Positions 1-4,871 are shown, numbered from the stretch's first letter. The stretch: DNA of 6,877 bases from Candidatus Peregrinibacteria bacterium (GCA_030637565.1 DAOWGG010000083.1:1-6877); one strand, 5' to 3'. The notes: generated from the letters alone by a model not told the origin. Translations and numbers: made by a program.

Positions 1-153
1 AACCGCATCAATAACCTTAGATAAATCAACGGCTTGTACAGCAATACGAATATCAGCGCCCGTTTCTTCAGCCACTTCCTGATGAAATTGAGCAAGTGCA
101 AGAGCGTTCTCAGCTGTCGCAGACTGATACGTTTTAAAATTCGTAATAATCAT
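1..153 (-). CDS. tpiA: Triosephosphate isomerase, archaeal-like type (N-terminal 51 codons; continues past the window edge)
   Basis: The enzyme interconverts dihydroxyacetone phosphate and glyceraldehyde 3-phosphate in the cytoplasm. The visible part begins MIITNFKTYQSATAENAL and continues with an ETGADIRIAVQAVDL stretch. From memory, archaeal enzymes start with a hydrophobic strand, then N-[FY]-K-T-Y, a helix with ALELAK, then an EETG...VAPQ.VDL block. Here N5 and K7 fall where the substrate-binding Asn and Lys of the family lie, and the VAPQ position reads VAVQ. The ATG at 153 is the only plausible start, because an in-frame stop lies 13 codons upstream and no other start codon lies between. 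There is no good SD; the bases before the ATG are TTATTAAG. The gene follows the helix-turn-helix gene on the same strand with a 102-bp gap that holds its own promoter candidate. The family call is by motif memory only and less than a quarter of the protein is visible. Confidence 0.8.
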   Translation of the reverse strand, partial: MIITNFKTYQSATAENALALAQFHQEVAEETGADIRIAVQAVDLSKVIDAV

Positions 154-189
154 CTTAATAACAAAGTTAACATCTAAAATTACGAACTA

Positions 190-218
190 AGAATAGAATC
201 AAGTCATCCGAAAAACAA
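190..218 (-). promoter_or_regulatory. Candidate sigma70-type promoter for tpiA
   Basis: Reading the minus strand, TTGTTT (218-213) is followed after 17 nt by TATTCT (195-190). This gives a start near 183 and a leader of about 30 nt before the tpiA ATG. The -35 box directly abuts the AT-rich heptamer repeats. No terminator is visible between the upstream gene and this promoter, so tpiA may also receive read-through. Confidence 0.45.
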
Positions 219-253
219 CTTAATTCTTAATTCTTAACTCTTAATTCTTAACT
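219..253. repeat. Five tandem 7-bp repeats (CTTAAYT)
   Basis: Five head-to-tail copies occupy 219-225, 226-232, 233-239, 240-246 and 247-253. They read CTTAATT, CTTAATT, CTTAACT, CTTAATT and CTTAACT. The array lies between the stop codon of the helix-turn-helix gene and the -35 box of the tpiA promoter candidate. Its AT-richness and position are compatible with an UP-like element or a slippage-prone spacer; neither role is shown. Confidence 0.85.
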
Positions 254-255
254 AA

Positions 256-891
256 TTAAAACGCCCACAAAAGGAAAAGAATTGGCTCAGCAACCAAAAG
301 GGTACCTACCAAAGAAAGATAAATCCATTTAGCGATTCGTTCTGATCGAAGCTTAGCCTCCATTTTAATCTTAATCTCTTCATTTTGCTTAACACGTTGA
401 TCCATAGCAGAGTAAGCATCTTGAAGGGCACGATCTTTTTTATTGAAATCAAGCATTGGAACCATGTGCTTCGCTTGAGCTTCAAGCTGACCAACGCGGT
501 AAGTTGCCGCTTCTAATCGATCCTGTCTTTCTTTCAGATCACCTTTAACTTCCTTATACAATTCTTTGTAAATTTCCTGCTCAACTTTAGACTGACTCTT
601 TTCGATCTTTTTAATCTTAACGTCTTTTACGGTTAGGTTTGTCTCATTAGATTCTTTCTTAATCGACTCCTCAGCACCTAGAATATTGTTTAGATTATCA
701 TCGTTAATATCCACCAAACGTCCAATATGTTCTTTGATGATTTTATCAACATCTACTTTTTTAATTAAAACACGACGACCGTCTTTTCGGGTTTTGAATC
801 GGTGTTTACGCATATAACGATCCACGGTTCGAGTAGACACTTTTAAGATCTTGCTCGCTTCGATACGATCTACATATTGAGTTTTAGACAT
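256..891 (-). CDS. Tail-anchored helix-turn-helix coiled-coil protein (211 aa)
   Basis: Residues 6-57 look like an excisionase/MerR-type winged helix-turn-helix. The pattern is DRIEASKILKVSTRTVDRYM followed by a basic wing (KTRKDGRRVLI) and a DVDKII helix. Residues 60-90 are acidic to mixed and probably flexible. Residues 90-185 are rich in Lys, Glu, Gln and Arg with little Pro or Gly, as in a long coiled coil. Residues 188-211 form one hydrophobic segment that ends at the C-terminus, preceded by basic residues (KLRSERIAK), so a tail anchor with the DNA-binding end in the cytoplasm is likely. No signal peptide or enzymatic motif is seen. The ATG at 891 has no SD. By analogy with RacA-like proteins (MerR-like head plus coiled coil) it could tether DNA to the membrane; a membrane-bound transcription regulator is equally possible. 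I do not recognise a named family. Confidence 0.85.
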   Translation of the reverse strand: MSKTQYVDRIEASKILKVSTRTVDRYMRKHRFKTRKDGRRVLIKKVDVDKIIKEHIGRLVDINDDNLNNILGAEESIKKESNETNLTVKDVKIKKIEKSQSKVEQEIYKELYKEVKGDLKERQDRLEAATYRVGQLEAQAKHMVPMLDFNKKDRALQDAYSAMDQRVKQNEEIKIKMEAKLRSERIAKWIYLSLVGTLLVAEPILFLLWAF

Positions 892-948
892 AGGGCGGTT
901 GTTGTTTATTTTGTAAAATTTTGTCGAACTTTATCTCTAACATAAATG

Positions 949-988
949 TGGACAAAGCGTTAAGACAAGTATAGACAGGGTGGACAAA
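949..988. promoter_or_regulatory. Possible operator: direct repeat GTGGACAAA
   Basis: GTGGACAAA occurs at 949-957 and 980-988, 31 bp apart (about three helical turns). Further GACA cores lie between, at 964 and 974. The second copy lies in the spacer of the minus-strand promoter and the first just downstream of its predicted start, a suitable place for autoregulation by the helix-turn-helix protein. This is inferred from position only. Confidence 0.3.
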
Positions 989-996
989 ATCGTCAA
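969..996 (-). promoter_or_regulatory. Promoter for the helix-turn-helix gene
   Basis: On the minus strand TTGACG (996-991) is followed by a 16-nt spacer and TATACT (974-969). The predicted start is near 962, leaving about 70 nt of leader before the ATG at 891. It diverges from the plus-strand promoter at 1067-1094. Confidence 0.6.
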
Positions 997-1066
997 ACCA
1001 TTATGGTCAAAATCTGCCTATAATCAGAGTGACGAAAGTAGGAAATGATTGTCAGATATAAAAAAG

Positions 1067-1094
1067 TTGACAAATTTAAAAAGTCAAATAGAAT
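1067..1094 (+). promoter_or_regulatory. Promoter for the 31-aa membrane peptide
   Basis: A perfect TTGACA (1067-1072) is followed by a 16-nt spacer and TAGAAT (1089-1094). The predicted start is near 1101, so the mRNA would begin just before the hairpin that masks the ribosome binding site. Confidence 0.65.
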
Positions 1095-1106
1095 AAACAC
1101 CCTAAT

Positions 1107-1144
1107 ACCTTCCTAATGACGGGGAGCTATTGAACTAGGAGGTG
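1107..1144 (+). promoter_or_regulatory. SD-sequestering hairpin in the peptide leader
   Basis: The SD of the 31-aa gene is AGGAGGTGA at 1137-1145, the strongest in the window. Bases 1107-1115 (ACCTTCCTA) pair with 1136-1143 (TAGGAGGT) over eight base pairs with T1111 bulged, and the loop is 20 nt. The entire AGGAGG core would be paired, so translation probably depends on opening this hairpin. A U-G pair at 1106/1144 can extend it. Confidence 0.5.
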
Positions 1145-1149
1145 ACAAA

Positions 1150-1245
1150 ATGTCTCCGCCGATTCCAAAGGGCAAAGAAGGTTGGATTATATTTTTAGTT
1201 GGAATAGCCTTCATCGTCCTGGTGTCTGTTCTCTTAGTTTACTGA
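1150..1245 (+). CDS. 31-aa single-pass membrane peptide (hypothetical)
   Basis: The ATG at 1150 follows a perfect AGGAGGTGA and the frame ends at TGA 1243-1245. The peptide starts MSPPIPKGKEGW and then runs as an unbroken hydrophobic helix of about 20 residues (12-31) rich in Ile, Leu and Val, ending in Tyr. Two lysines and one glutamate lie before the helix, so an N-in orientation is likely. The gene is too short for ordinary gene finders, but promoter, SD, start, stop and intrinsic terminator are all present and correctly spaced. Its size, hydrophobicity and masked SD resemble type I toxin mRNAs. Small regulatory subunits of membrane complexes (CydX or KdpF class) look similar. I recognise no family, and no antisense RNA with its own promoter is evident opposite it. 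Confidence 0.7.
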   Translation: MSPPIPKGKEGWIIFLVGIAFIVLVSVLLVY

Positions 1246-1264
1246 GAGAAGAGACCCGCGCGTC

Positions 1265-1313
1265 GCTCATTCTTACTTGCTTATACGGCGAGTGGGGATG
1301 AGCTCTTTTTATT
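1265..1313 (+). terminator. Intrinsic terminator of the peptide gene
   Basis: Bases 1265-1281 pair with 1287-1303 around a 5-nt loop (1282-1286), giving 17 contiguous pairs of which six are G-U. A T-rich tract TCTTTTTATTT follows directly. Because the G-U pairs become A-C mismatches on the other strand, the stem works only for plus-strand transcription. The T tract runs into the carA stop codon (1309-1311). Confidence 0.8.
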
Positions 1314-2448
1314 TCGTCAGCTTCTTAATAAATTCATCAAATAAATAAGCCGCATCTTCTGGTCCGGGGCTAGCTTCTGGATGAAATTGAACCGCAAACC
1401 ATGGTTTGGTTTTATGTTTAACTCCCTCAACCGTTCCATCGTTCGCATTTTCAAACCACACCTTCCAACCTTTTGGTAAGGTTTTATGATTCACAGCAAA
1501 CCCATGATTTTGAGAGGTAATGTAGCAACGCCCTGTTTCCAAATCAATACAAGGTTGGTTGGCACTGCGATGTCCGTATTTCAACTTATAGGTATCGGAA
1601 CCAACCGTTAAAGCCATCAGCTGCGTACCCAAACAAATTCCAAAAATCGGTTTTCCTTCCTTCATCACATGCTGAATTGAATCCGTTGCCTGCATTGCCA
1701 TTTTCGGATCACCAGGGCCATTAGAAATAAATAATCCATCATATTTTTCTTTTAGTTGAGCAATATCGTAATCCCATGGCATTCGAATTACTCTGCATCC
1801 TCGATCTAAAAAATTACGAATAATATTATGTTTAATTCCACAATCTAAAAGGGCGACCGTACATTTTACTTTCCCTTTTGGCTTTAAAACCGTCATTTTT
1901 TTAGGGGAAACTTCTGCCGCCAAATTGATTAAATTGGGGTCACTGAAAGTCATTGCTTTGGAAAACAAGGTTTTTTCAGAAGTGATTTTCCCCAACATCA
2001 CTCCGTGTTCTCGAAGTTTTTGGGTGAGTGCACGAGTGTCCACATTTTGAATGGCTGGAATTTGATGTTTTTCCAGAAAATCCGAAAGACTTTTTTTGGC
2101 TTCCCAATGAGAATAGTCTTCAGAATATTCATTAACAATAATTCCTCGCAAATGAACCTTCATGCTTTCGAAGCGTTTACTCAAACCCGCATCCAATTTG
2201 CATTCACCAGGCACACCATAATTACCGATCATCGGATAAGTTAAAACCAAAATCTGCCCTCTGTAAGAAGGGTCCGTAAAGGTTTCGGGGTACCCAACCA
2301 TTCCCGTATTAAAAACCACTTCACCATCCATAAACCAATCTTTTTTTTTCGGTTTACCCGTCGAAGCTTTAGCGGAGTTGGGAGAAAAACCGAACGAGTC
2401 ACCAATGACTTCCGTTCCGTCTTTTAGAATCAGCTTTAATTTTGTCAT
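1309..2448 (-). CDS. carA: Carbamoyl-phosphate synthase, small (glutaminase) subunit
   Basis: The protein releases ammonia from glutamine for carbamoyl phosphate synthesis by CarB, feeding pyrimidine and arginine synthesis. Its 379 aa match the usual family length. The N-terminal small-chain domain (about 4-140) contains GEVVFNTGMVGYPETFTDPS and YPMIGNYG. The class I glutamine amidotransferase domain (about 197-378) contains SNGPGDP (242-248), the nucleophile elbow GICLGTQ with Cys272, TSQNHGFAV (311-319) and FHPEASPGP with His356 and Glu358. The triad is intact. The family usually reads GICLGHQ, so Thr275 replaces the common His. A lysine-rich insert lies near residues 25-38. The ATG at 2448 is 1 bp after the recJ stop and lacks an SD, which suggests operon expression and coupling to recJ translation. 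carB is not in this window. Confidence 0.97.
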   Translation of the reverse strand: MTKLKLILKDGTEVIGDSFGFSPNSAKASTGKPKKKDWFMDGEVVFNTGMVGYPETFTDPSYRGQILVLTYPMIGNYGVPGECKLDAGLSKRFESMKVHLRGIIVNEYSEDYSHWEAKKSLSDFLEKHQIPAIQNVDTRALTQKLREHGVMLGKITSEKTLFSKAMTFSDPNLINLAAEVSPKKMTVLKPKGKVKCTVALLDCGIKHNIIRNFLDRGCRVIRMPWDYDIAQLKEKYDGLFISNGPGDPKMAMQATDSIQHVMKEGKPIFGICLGTQLMALTVGSDTYKLKYGHRSANQPCIDLETGRCYITSQNHGFAVNHKTLPKGWKVWFENANDGTVEGVKHKTKPWFAVQFHPEASPGPEDAAYLFDEFIKKLTK

Positions 2449-2449
2449 A

Positions 2450-4120
2450 TTATTCAGATGGCTTTAAATCCACAACTCTTAACTGCAATTTCTTTCGCCC
2501 ATTCCATTCATTAATTTCCAAATTGCACACAAGGTCATGGGGTTTGGCTGGATCAATTTTATCAAGATGTTGTCCAAAACGAAAGGCAATTGCTCCAATG
2601 GTTTGATCACCATGTTGAATAGGGAATTGAAGGTGCTCAGCATTACTTCCAACCGATCGAAGTTTGAGAATTTTAACATTTTTAATCAATAAATTCGGTT
2701 GCGGATTCTCAGCACCAAAAGGTTCCAGTCGATTGATTTTATGGCAGGTTTCAAAGTTGAGTTCGTCAGGCTTGATTTCACAATCAATTGGTAGAGATCC
2801 AACAAAGTCATTTGGATCAATATTGGATTCACCGGCTTTTTCAACACGATCTAAAAACTCATTAATATTTTCTTTTGGAAGTGTAAAACCCCCTGCCATC
2901 ACATGACCTCCAAATGCACTAAAAAGTTCACCTGCTGCTTCACGCACTGCTCCTGTAATATCGAAATTATCAACGCTTCTCATAGAGGCGACAAACTCAG
3001 TTTCTCGCTCTTGCATCGCAATGGTGGGTCGATGAAAACGATCCGCAACTCCGCTAGCAATCAATCCAAGAAGTCCGGATCTCCAGGCTTTGTTTTTAAG
3101 AACAATAATATTCGGAATCGATTCCATTTGTTCAATTTCAGCAACGGCTTCCTTAACGTATTGCTGAGTGTATTCTCGTCGTTCAGCGTTTAATTCATTC
3201 AATTTGGTCGCTTTTTCTAAGTTTCCAATCAGCAGCTCAAAGGCATGAAGAGGGTCGTCAATTCGACCTGCCGCATTGATTCGAGGACCGATCTGAAAAC
3301 CAATAGTAGTACTCGTAATATTGTCAGTTGGTAGATTAGCTTCTTTTAAAAGAGCTAAAATACTTGCATGCTTTCCTTCATTCAATCGCTTCGCTCCCTC
3401 TCGAACCATAATTCGATTTTCACCCGTTAAAGCCATACAATCGGCGACAATCCCAAGAGCTACAATTCCCAGCTGGTGATCTAAATAGGTTTTTGCCTGC
3501 TCTTCATTCCATAAATCATTGGCTAAAATGGTGACTATTTTATAGGCCAAGCTTGCTCCACAAATTTCTTTATTTGGATATTCACAATCAGGGCGCTGAG
3601 GATTAACAATCGCGCAGGCATTCGGTAGTTTTTTAGGCATACTGTGGTGATCAGTCACCACCACATCGATTCCCAGTTCATTAGCCAGTTCAATCTCTTT
3701 AAAATTCGAAGTTCCGCAATCAACTGTAATAATCAGATCAATATTTTGCTCTTTGAATTGTCGAATGAAATAATCTTTTAGTCCGTAACCATCATTTTCA
3801 CGATTAGGAAGGGTGTAGTGAACATCGGCCTCCACTTTTTTCAAAAAATCATACATCACCGCAGTGGCCGTCACGCCATCAACATCATAATCTCCAAAAA
3901 TCATGATTTTTTCCTTGTTTTGAATGGCTTTTTTGATTCGATCAACCGCTTTGCTTACTTCCTTTAAAAGATTCGGATCGTGCAAATCGTCCATGGTTCC
4001 ATTAAAAAACAATTCGGCCTTTTCAGGCGAATCAATACCACGATTCTTTAGCAACTTTGCAATAATCGTCAACTCTTCACTTTCATTCTTTATAACCCAT
4101 TTTTTGCCTAGCAAACTCAT
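2450..4120 (-). CDS. recJ: Single-stranded-DNA-specific exonuclease RecJ
   Basis: RecJ degrades single-stranded DNA 5' to 3' in recombination, mismatch and base-excision repair. It is cytoplasmic and Mn2+/Mg2+-dependent. The DHH domain shows all expected motifs: GDYDVDG (76-82), TVDCG (132-136), TDHH (156-159) and GIVADCMAL (223-231). GPRINAAGRID (278-288) matches the conserved linker region. The DHHA1 domain (about 345-415) contains SGLLGLIASG, ASMRS and the GGHVMAGG element (404-411). Residues 440-553 fit the C-terminal OB fold, with LEPFGAENPQP at 466-476. The length of 556 aa is normal for the family and no catalytic residue is missing. The ATG at 4120 has no SD. It is the first gene of a two-gene operon with carA and diverges from the structured RNA and secreted-protein unit. 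Confidence 0.97.
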   Translation of the reverse strand: MSLLGKKWVIKNESEELTIIAKLLKNRGIDSPEKAELFFNGTMDDLHDPNLLKEVSKAVDRIKKAIQNKEKIMIFGDYDVDGVTATAVMYDFLKKVEADVHYTLPNRENDGYGLKDYFIRQFKEQNIDLIITVDCGTSNFKEIELANELGIDVVVTDHHSMPKKLPNACAIVNPQRPDCEYPNKEICGASLAYKIVTILANDLWNEEQAKTYLDHQLGIVALGIVADCMALTGENRIMVREGAKRLNEGKHASILALLKEANLPTDNITSTTIGFQIGPRINAAGRIDDPLHAFELLIGNLEKATKLNELNAERREYTQQYVKEAVAEIEQMESIPNIIVLKNKAWRSGLLGLIASGVADRFHRPTIAMQERETEFVASMRSVDNFDITGAVREAAGELFSAFGGHVMAGGFTLPKENINEFLDRVEKAGESNIDPNDFVGSLPIDCEIKPDELNFETCHKINRLEPFGAENPQPNLLIKNVKILKLRSVGSNAEHLQFPIQHGDQTIGAIAFRFGQHLDKIDPAKPHDLVCNLEINEWNGRKKLQLRVVDLKPSE

Positions 4121-4145
4121 AATCTAATTAATCAAGGAGGTGAGT

Positions 4146-4175
4146 ATAATAGCCGATAGTTTTCGATTTTGGCAA
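4146..4175 (-). promoter_or_regulatory. Candidate promoter for recJ-carA
   Basis: On the minus strand TTGCCA (4175-4170), an 18-nt spacer and TATTAT (4151-4146) predict a start near 4139 and a leader of about 20 nt. TATACT (4148-4143) overlaps but has no -35 at the right distance. This is the best candidate in the 75 bp between recJ and the divergent promoter. Confidence 0.4.
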
Positions 4176-4195
4176 ATAGGTTTATTGGCTTTCTA

Positions 4196-4224
4196 TTGAC
4201 AAATTGCTATAAAAATGTTTAAAT
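4196..4224 (+). promoter_or_regulatory. Promoter for the structured leader RNA and secreted-protein gene
   Basis: A perfect TTGACA (4196-4201) is followed by a 17-nt spacer and TTAAAT (4219-4224). The predicted start is near 4231, exactly where the first base-paired stem begins. That agreement supports both the promoter and the RNA. Confidence 0.6.
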
Positions 4225-4312
4225 ATAGGCTCTGTTTCAGGCCAAGTCATCCTCTTTTAGTACTCAGTCGTTTATCGATTTTGAGTCTAAAAATAAAATT
4301 AAAGGTGATTGA

Positions 4313-4357
4313 GTGTCTGAAAACAGAATTGATCTTATACAATTCGCTGATTTTTAG
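4313..4357 (+). CDS. Possible 14-codon leader peptide within the attenuator
   Basis: AGGTGA at 4303-4308 is followed four bases later by GTG (4313), and the frame MSENRIDLIQFADF ends at TAG 4355-4357. The stop codon overlaps the first base of the 24-pair hairpin, so a ribosome stopping there would cover its 5' arm and favour the terminator. The SD is itself paired in the middle stem of the 5' hairpin. No run of a single amino acid points to a sensed metabolite. The frame is short enough to occur by chance. Confidence 0.25.
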   Translation: MSENRIDLIQFADF

Positions 4358-4410
4358 TGTCGGTTTCAACCTCATTTTCTAGATTTAGAAGGTGGCGTTG
4401 GGATCGACAC
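4357..4410 (+). promoter_or_regulatory. Candidate antiterminator hairpin
   Basis: Bases 4357-4370 pair with 4397-4410 over 14 contiguous pairs. After one C-C mismatch (4371/4396), 4372-4381 pair with 4386-4395 around the loop GATT. The stem therefore has 24 pairs. It consumes 4398-4410, the 5' arm of the terminator hairpin, so the two folds exclude each other. It forms first during transcription and looks the more stable by pair count; no energy was computed. Confidence 0.6.
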
Positions 4411-4433
4411 ATTAAGGTGTTGCCCAATTTTTT
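4398..4433 (+). terminator. Intrinsic terminator upstream of the secreted-protein gene
   Basis: TTGGG (4398-4402) pairs with CCCAA (4423-4427), and CGACAC (4405-4410) with GTGTTG (4417-4422). Two bases (4403-4404) are bulged and the loop is ATTAAG. Six Ts follow at 4428-4433. The position between promoter and start codon makes it either an attenuator or the 3' end of a small RNA. Confidence 0.75.
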
Positions 4434-4460
4434 GTACGAATCTTATTTTTGGAGAAGATC

Positions 4461-4871
4461 ATGAAGAAGATTTTGGTTGTACTGACTGTCATCTGCACAG
4501 CAAACATCGCGTTTGCGAAGACTCCGGTCTTCAAGGACAAGAAGCTGAAGGCGATGTCCGAATTGATCGTCGAAATGGGTGGCAACGGATATGCTGGCGT
4601 GCAGTCCGACAGCACGTCGATCGGCTGTGTTGCGGGAGTCAAGAACCCCGCGCTCGCTCGTTCCACGGCGCAGAACCGCGCTCGCGCACCCTTGGCCTTC
4701 AAGCTGGCCAAAATTGCCATGAAGAAATATCTGAGAAAAGAGCCCAATGGCAAGAAGCCCTTGGTATCCTTCCAGGAAGCAGTGTCCAGAAATATCGAGC
4801 CAGTTGACAACCAGTGTCGACCCTTGGGAAAAACTCAGGTGTGTTGCTCGAAGCTCAAAAAACGCAAATGA
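4461..4871 (+). CDS. Small secreted protein with LPP20-like region (136 aa)
   Basis: The start is ATG 4461 with GGAG at 4451-4454; a TTG at 4449 is in frame but lies just before that SD. Residues 1-19 form a signal peptide: MKK, a hydrophobic core, then AFA before the cleavage site at 19/20. No lipobox is present, so the mature protein of about 117 aa is probably soluble and exported. Residues 53-80 (SIGCVAGVKNPALARSTAQN and following ARAPLA) resemble the glycine-then-ALAR-A-RARA-LA pattern of the LPP20 lipoprotein fold. This is recognition from memory. The mature part is basic and has four cysteines (56, 119, 128, 129), which could form disulphides outside the cell. Base composition is strikingly GC-rich (41 of 60 bases at 4621-4680, against 19 of 60 at 4321-4380), suggesting recent transfer. 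Expression is probably controlled by the attenuator upstream. Function unknown. Confidence 0.85.
   Translation: MKKILVVLTVICTANIAFAKTPVFKDKKLKAMSELIVEMGGNGYAGVQSDSTSIGCVAGVKNPALARSTAQNRARAPLAFKLAKIAMKKYLRKEPNGKKPLVSFQEAVSRNIEPVDNQCRPLGKTQVCCSKLKKRK

Larger units (their letters stand above)
4231..4433 (+). ncRNA. Structured ~200-nt RNA: attenuator leader or stand-alone small RNA
   Basis: The 5' half folds as one long imperfect hairpin (4231-4327). Its outer stem is 4231-4240 with 4317-4327 (10 pairs, one bulged A). The middle stem is 4243-4251 with 4304-4311 (8 pairs, one bulged G). The apical stem is 4255-4266 with 4282-4292 (11 pairs, one bulged T). A short hairpin GAATTG/CAATTC (4326-4331 with 4340-4345) overlaps its base. 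The 3' half can form either a 24-pair hairpin (4357-4410) or an intrinsic terminator (4398-4433). A promoter lies immediately upstream and the secreted-protein start codon is 27 nt past the U tract. I do not recognise SRP RNA, tmRNA, RNase P RNA, 6S RNA or a named riboswitch in it. All pairing was done by hand. Confidence 0.6.

Noticed and set aside
219..253. Heptamer array as a CRISPR
   Set aside because: Repeats are 7 bp with no spacers and no cas genes are present.
1019..1024. Perfect TATAAT on the plus strand
   Set aside because: No -35-like hexamer lies 15-19 nt upstream, and the TTGACA/TAGAAT pair downstream is a better promoter for the same gene.
1243..1245. Recoding of TGA to glycine, as in some candidate-phyla lineages
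   Set aside because: TGA ends two short genes right before good terminators, and no long frame needs TGA read as an amino acid.
2005..2244. Plus-strand frames within carA and recJ (2005-2244, 2664-2906, 2903-3193, 3924-4127)
   Set aside because: All lie opposite strongly conserved coding sequence and have no plausible SD or recognisable protein.
4135..4197. Plus-strand AGGAGGTGA near recJ with a following GTG frame
   Set aside because: The GTG overlaps the SD itself, no ATG follows at a usable distance, and the frame ends after 19 codons.
4386..4400. T-box-like GGTGGC in the leader RNA
   Set aside because: Only a short match. It lies in the 3' arm of the hairpin rather than in a 5' bulge, no specifier-loop stem or AGAGA element is seen, and the downstream gene is not an aminoacyl-tRNA synthetase or amino-acid gene.
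4449..4460. TTG at 4449 as start of the secreted protein
   Set aside because: GGAG lies just after it and correctly before ATG 4461. Starting at ATG also gives a standard MKK signal peptide.
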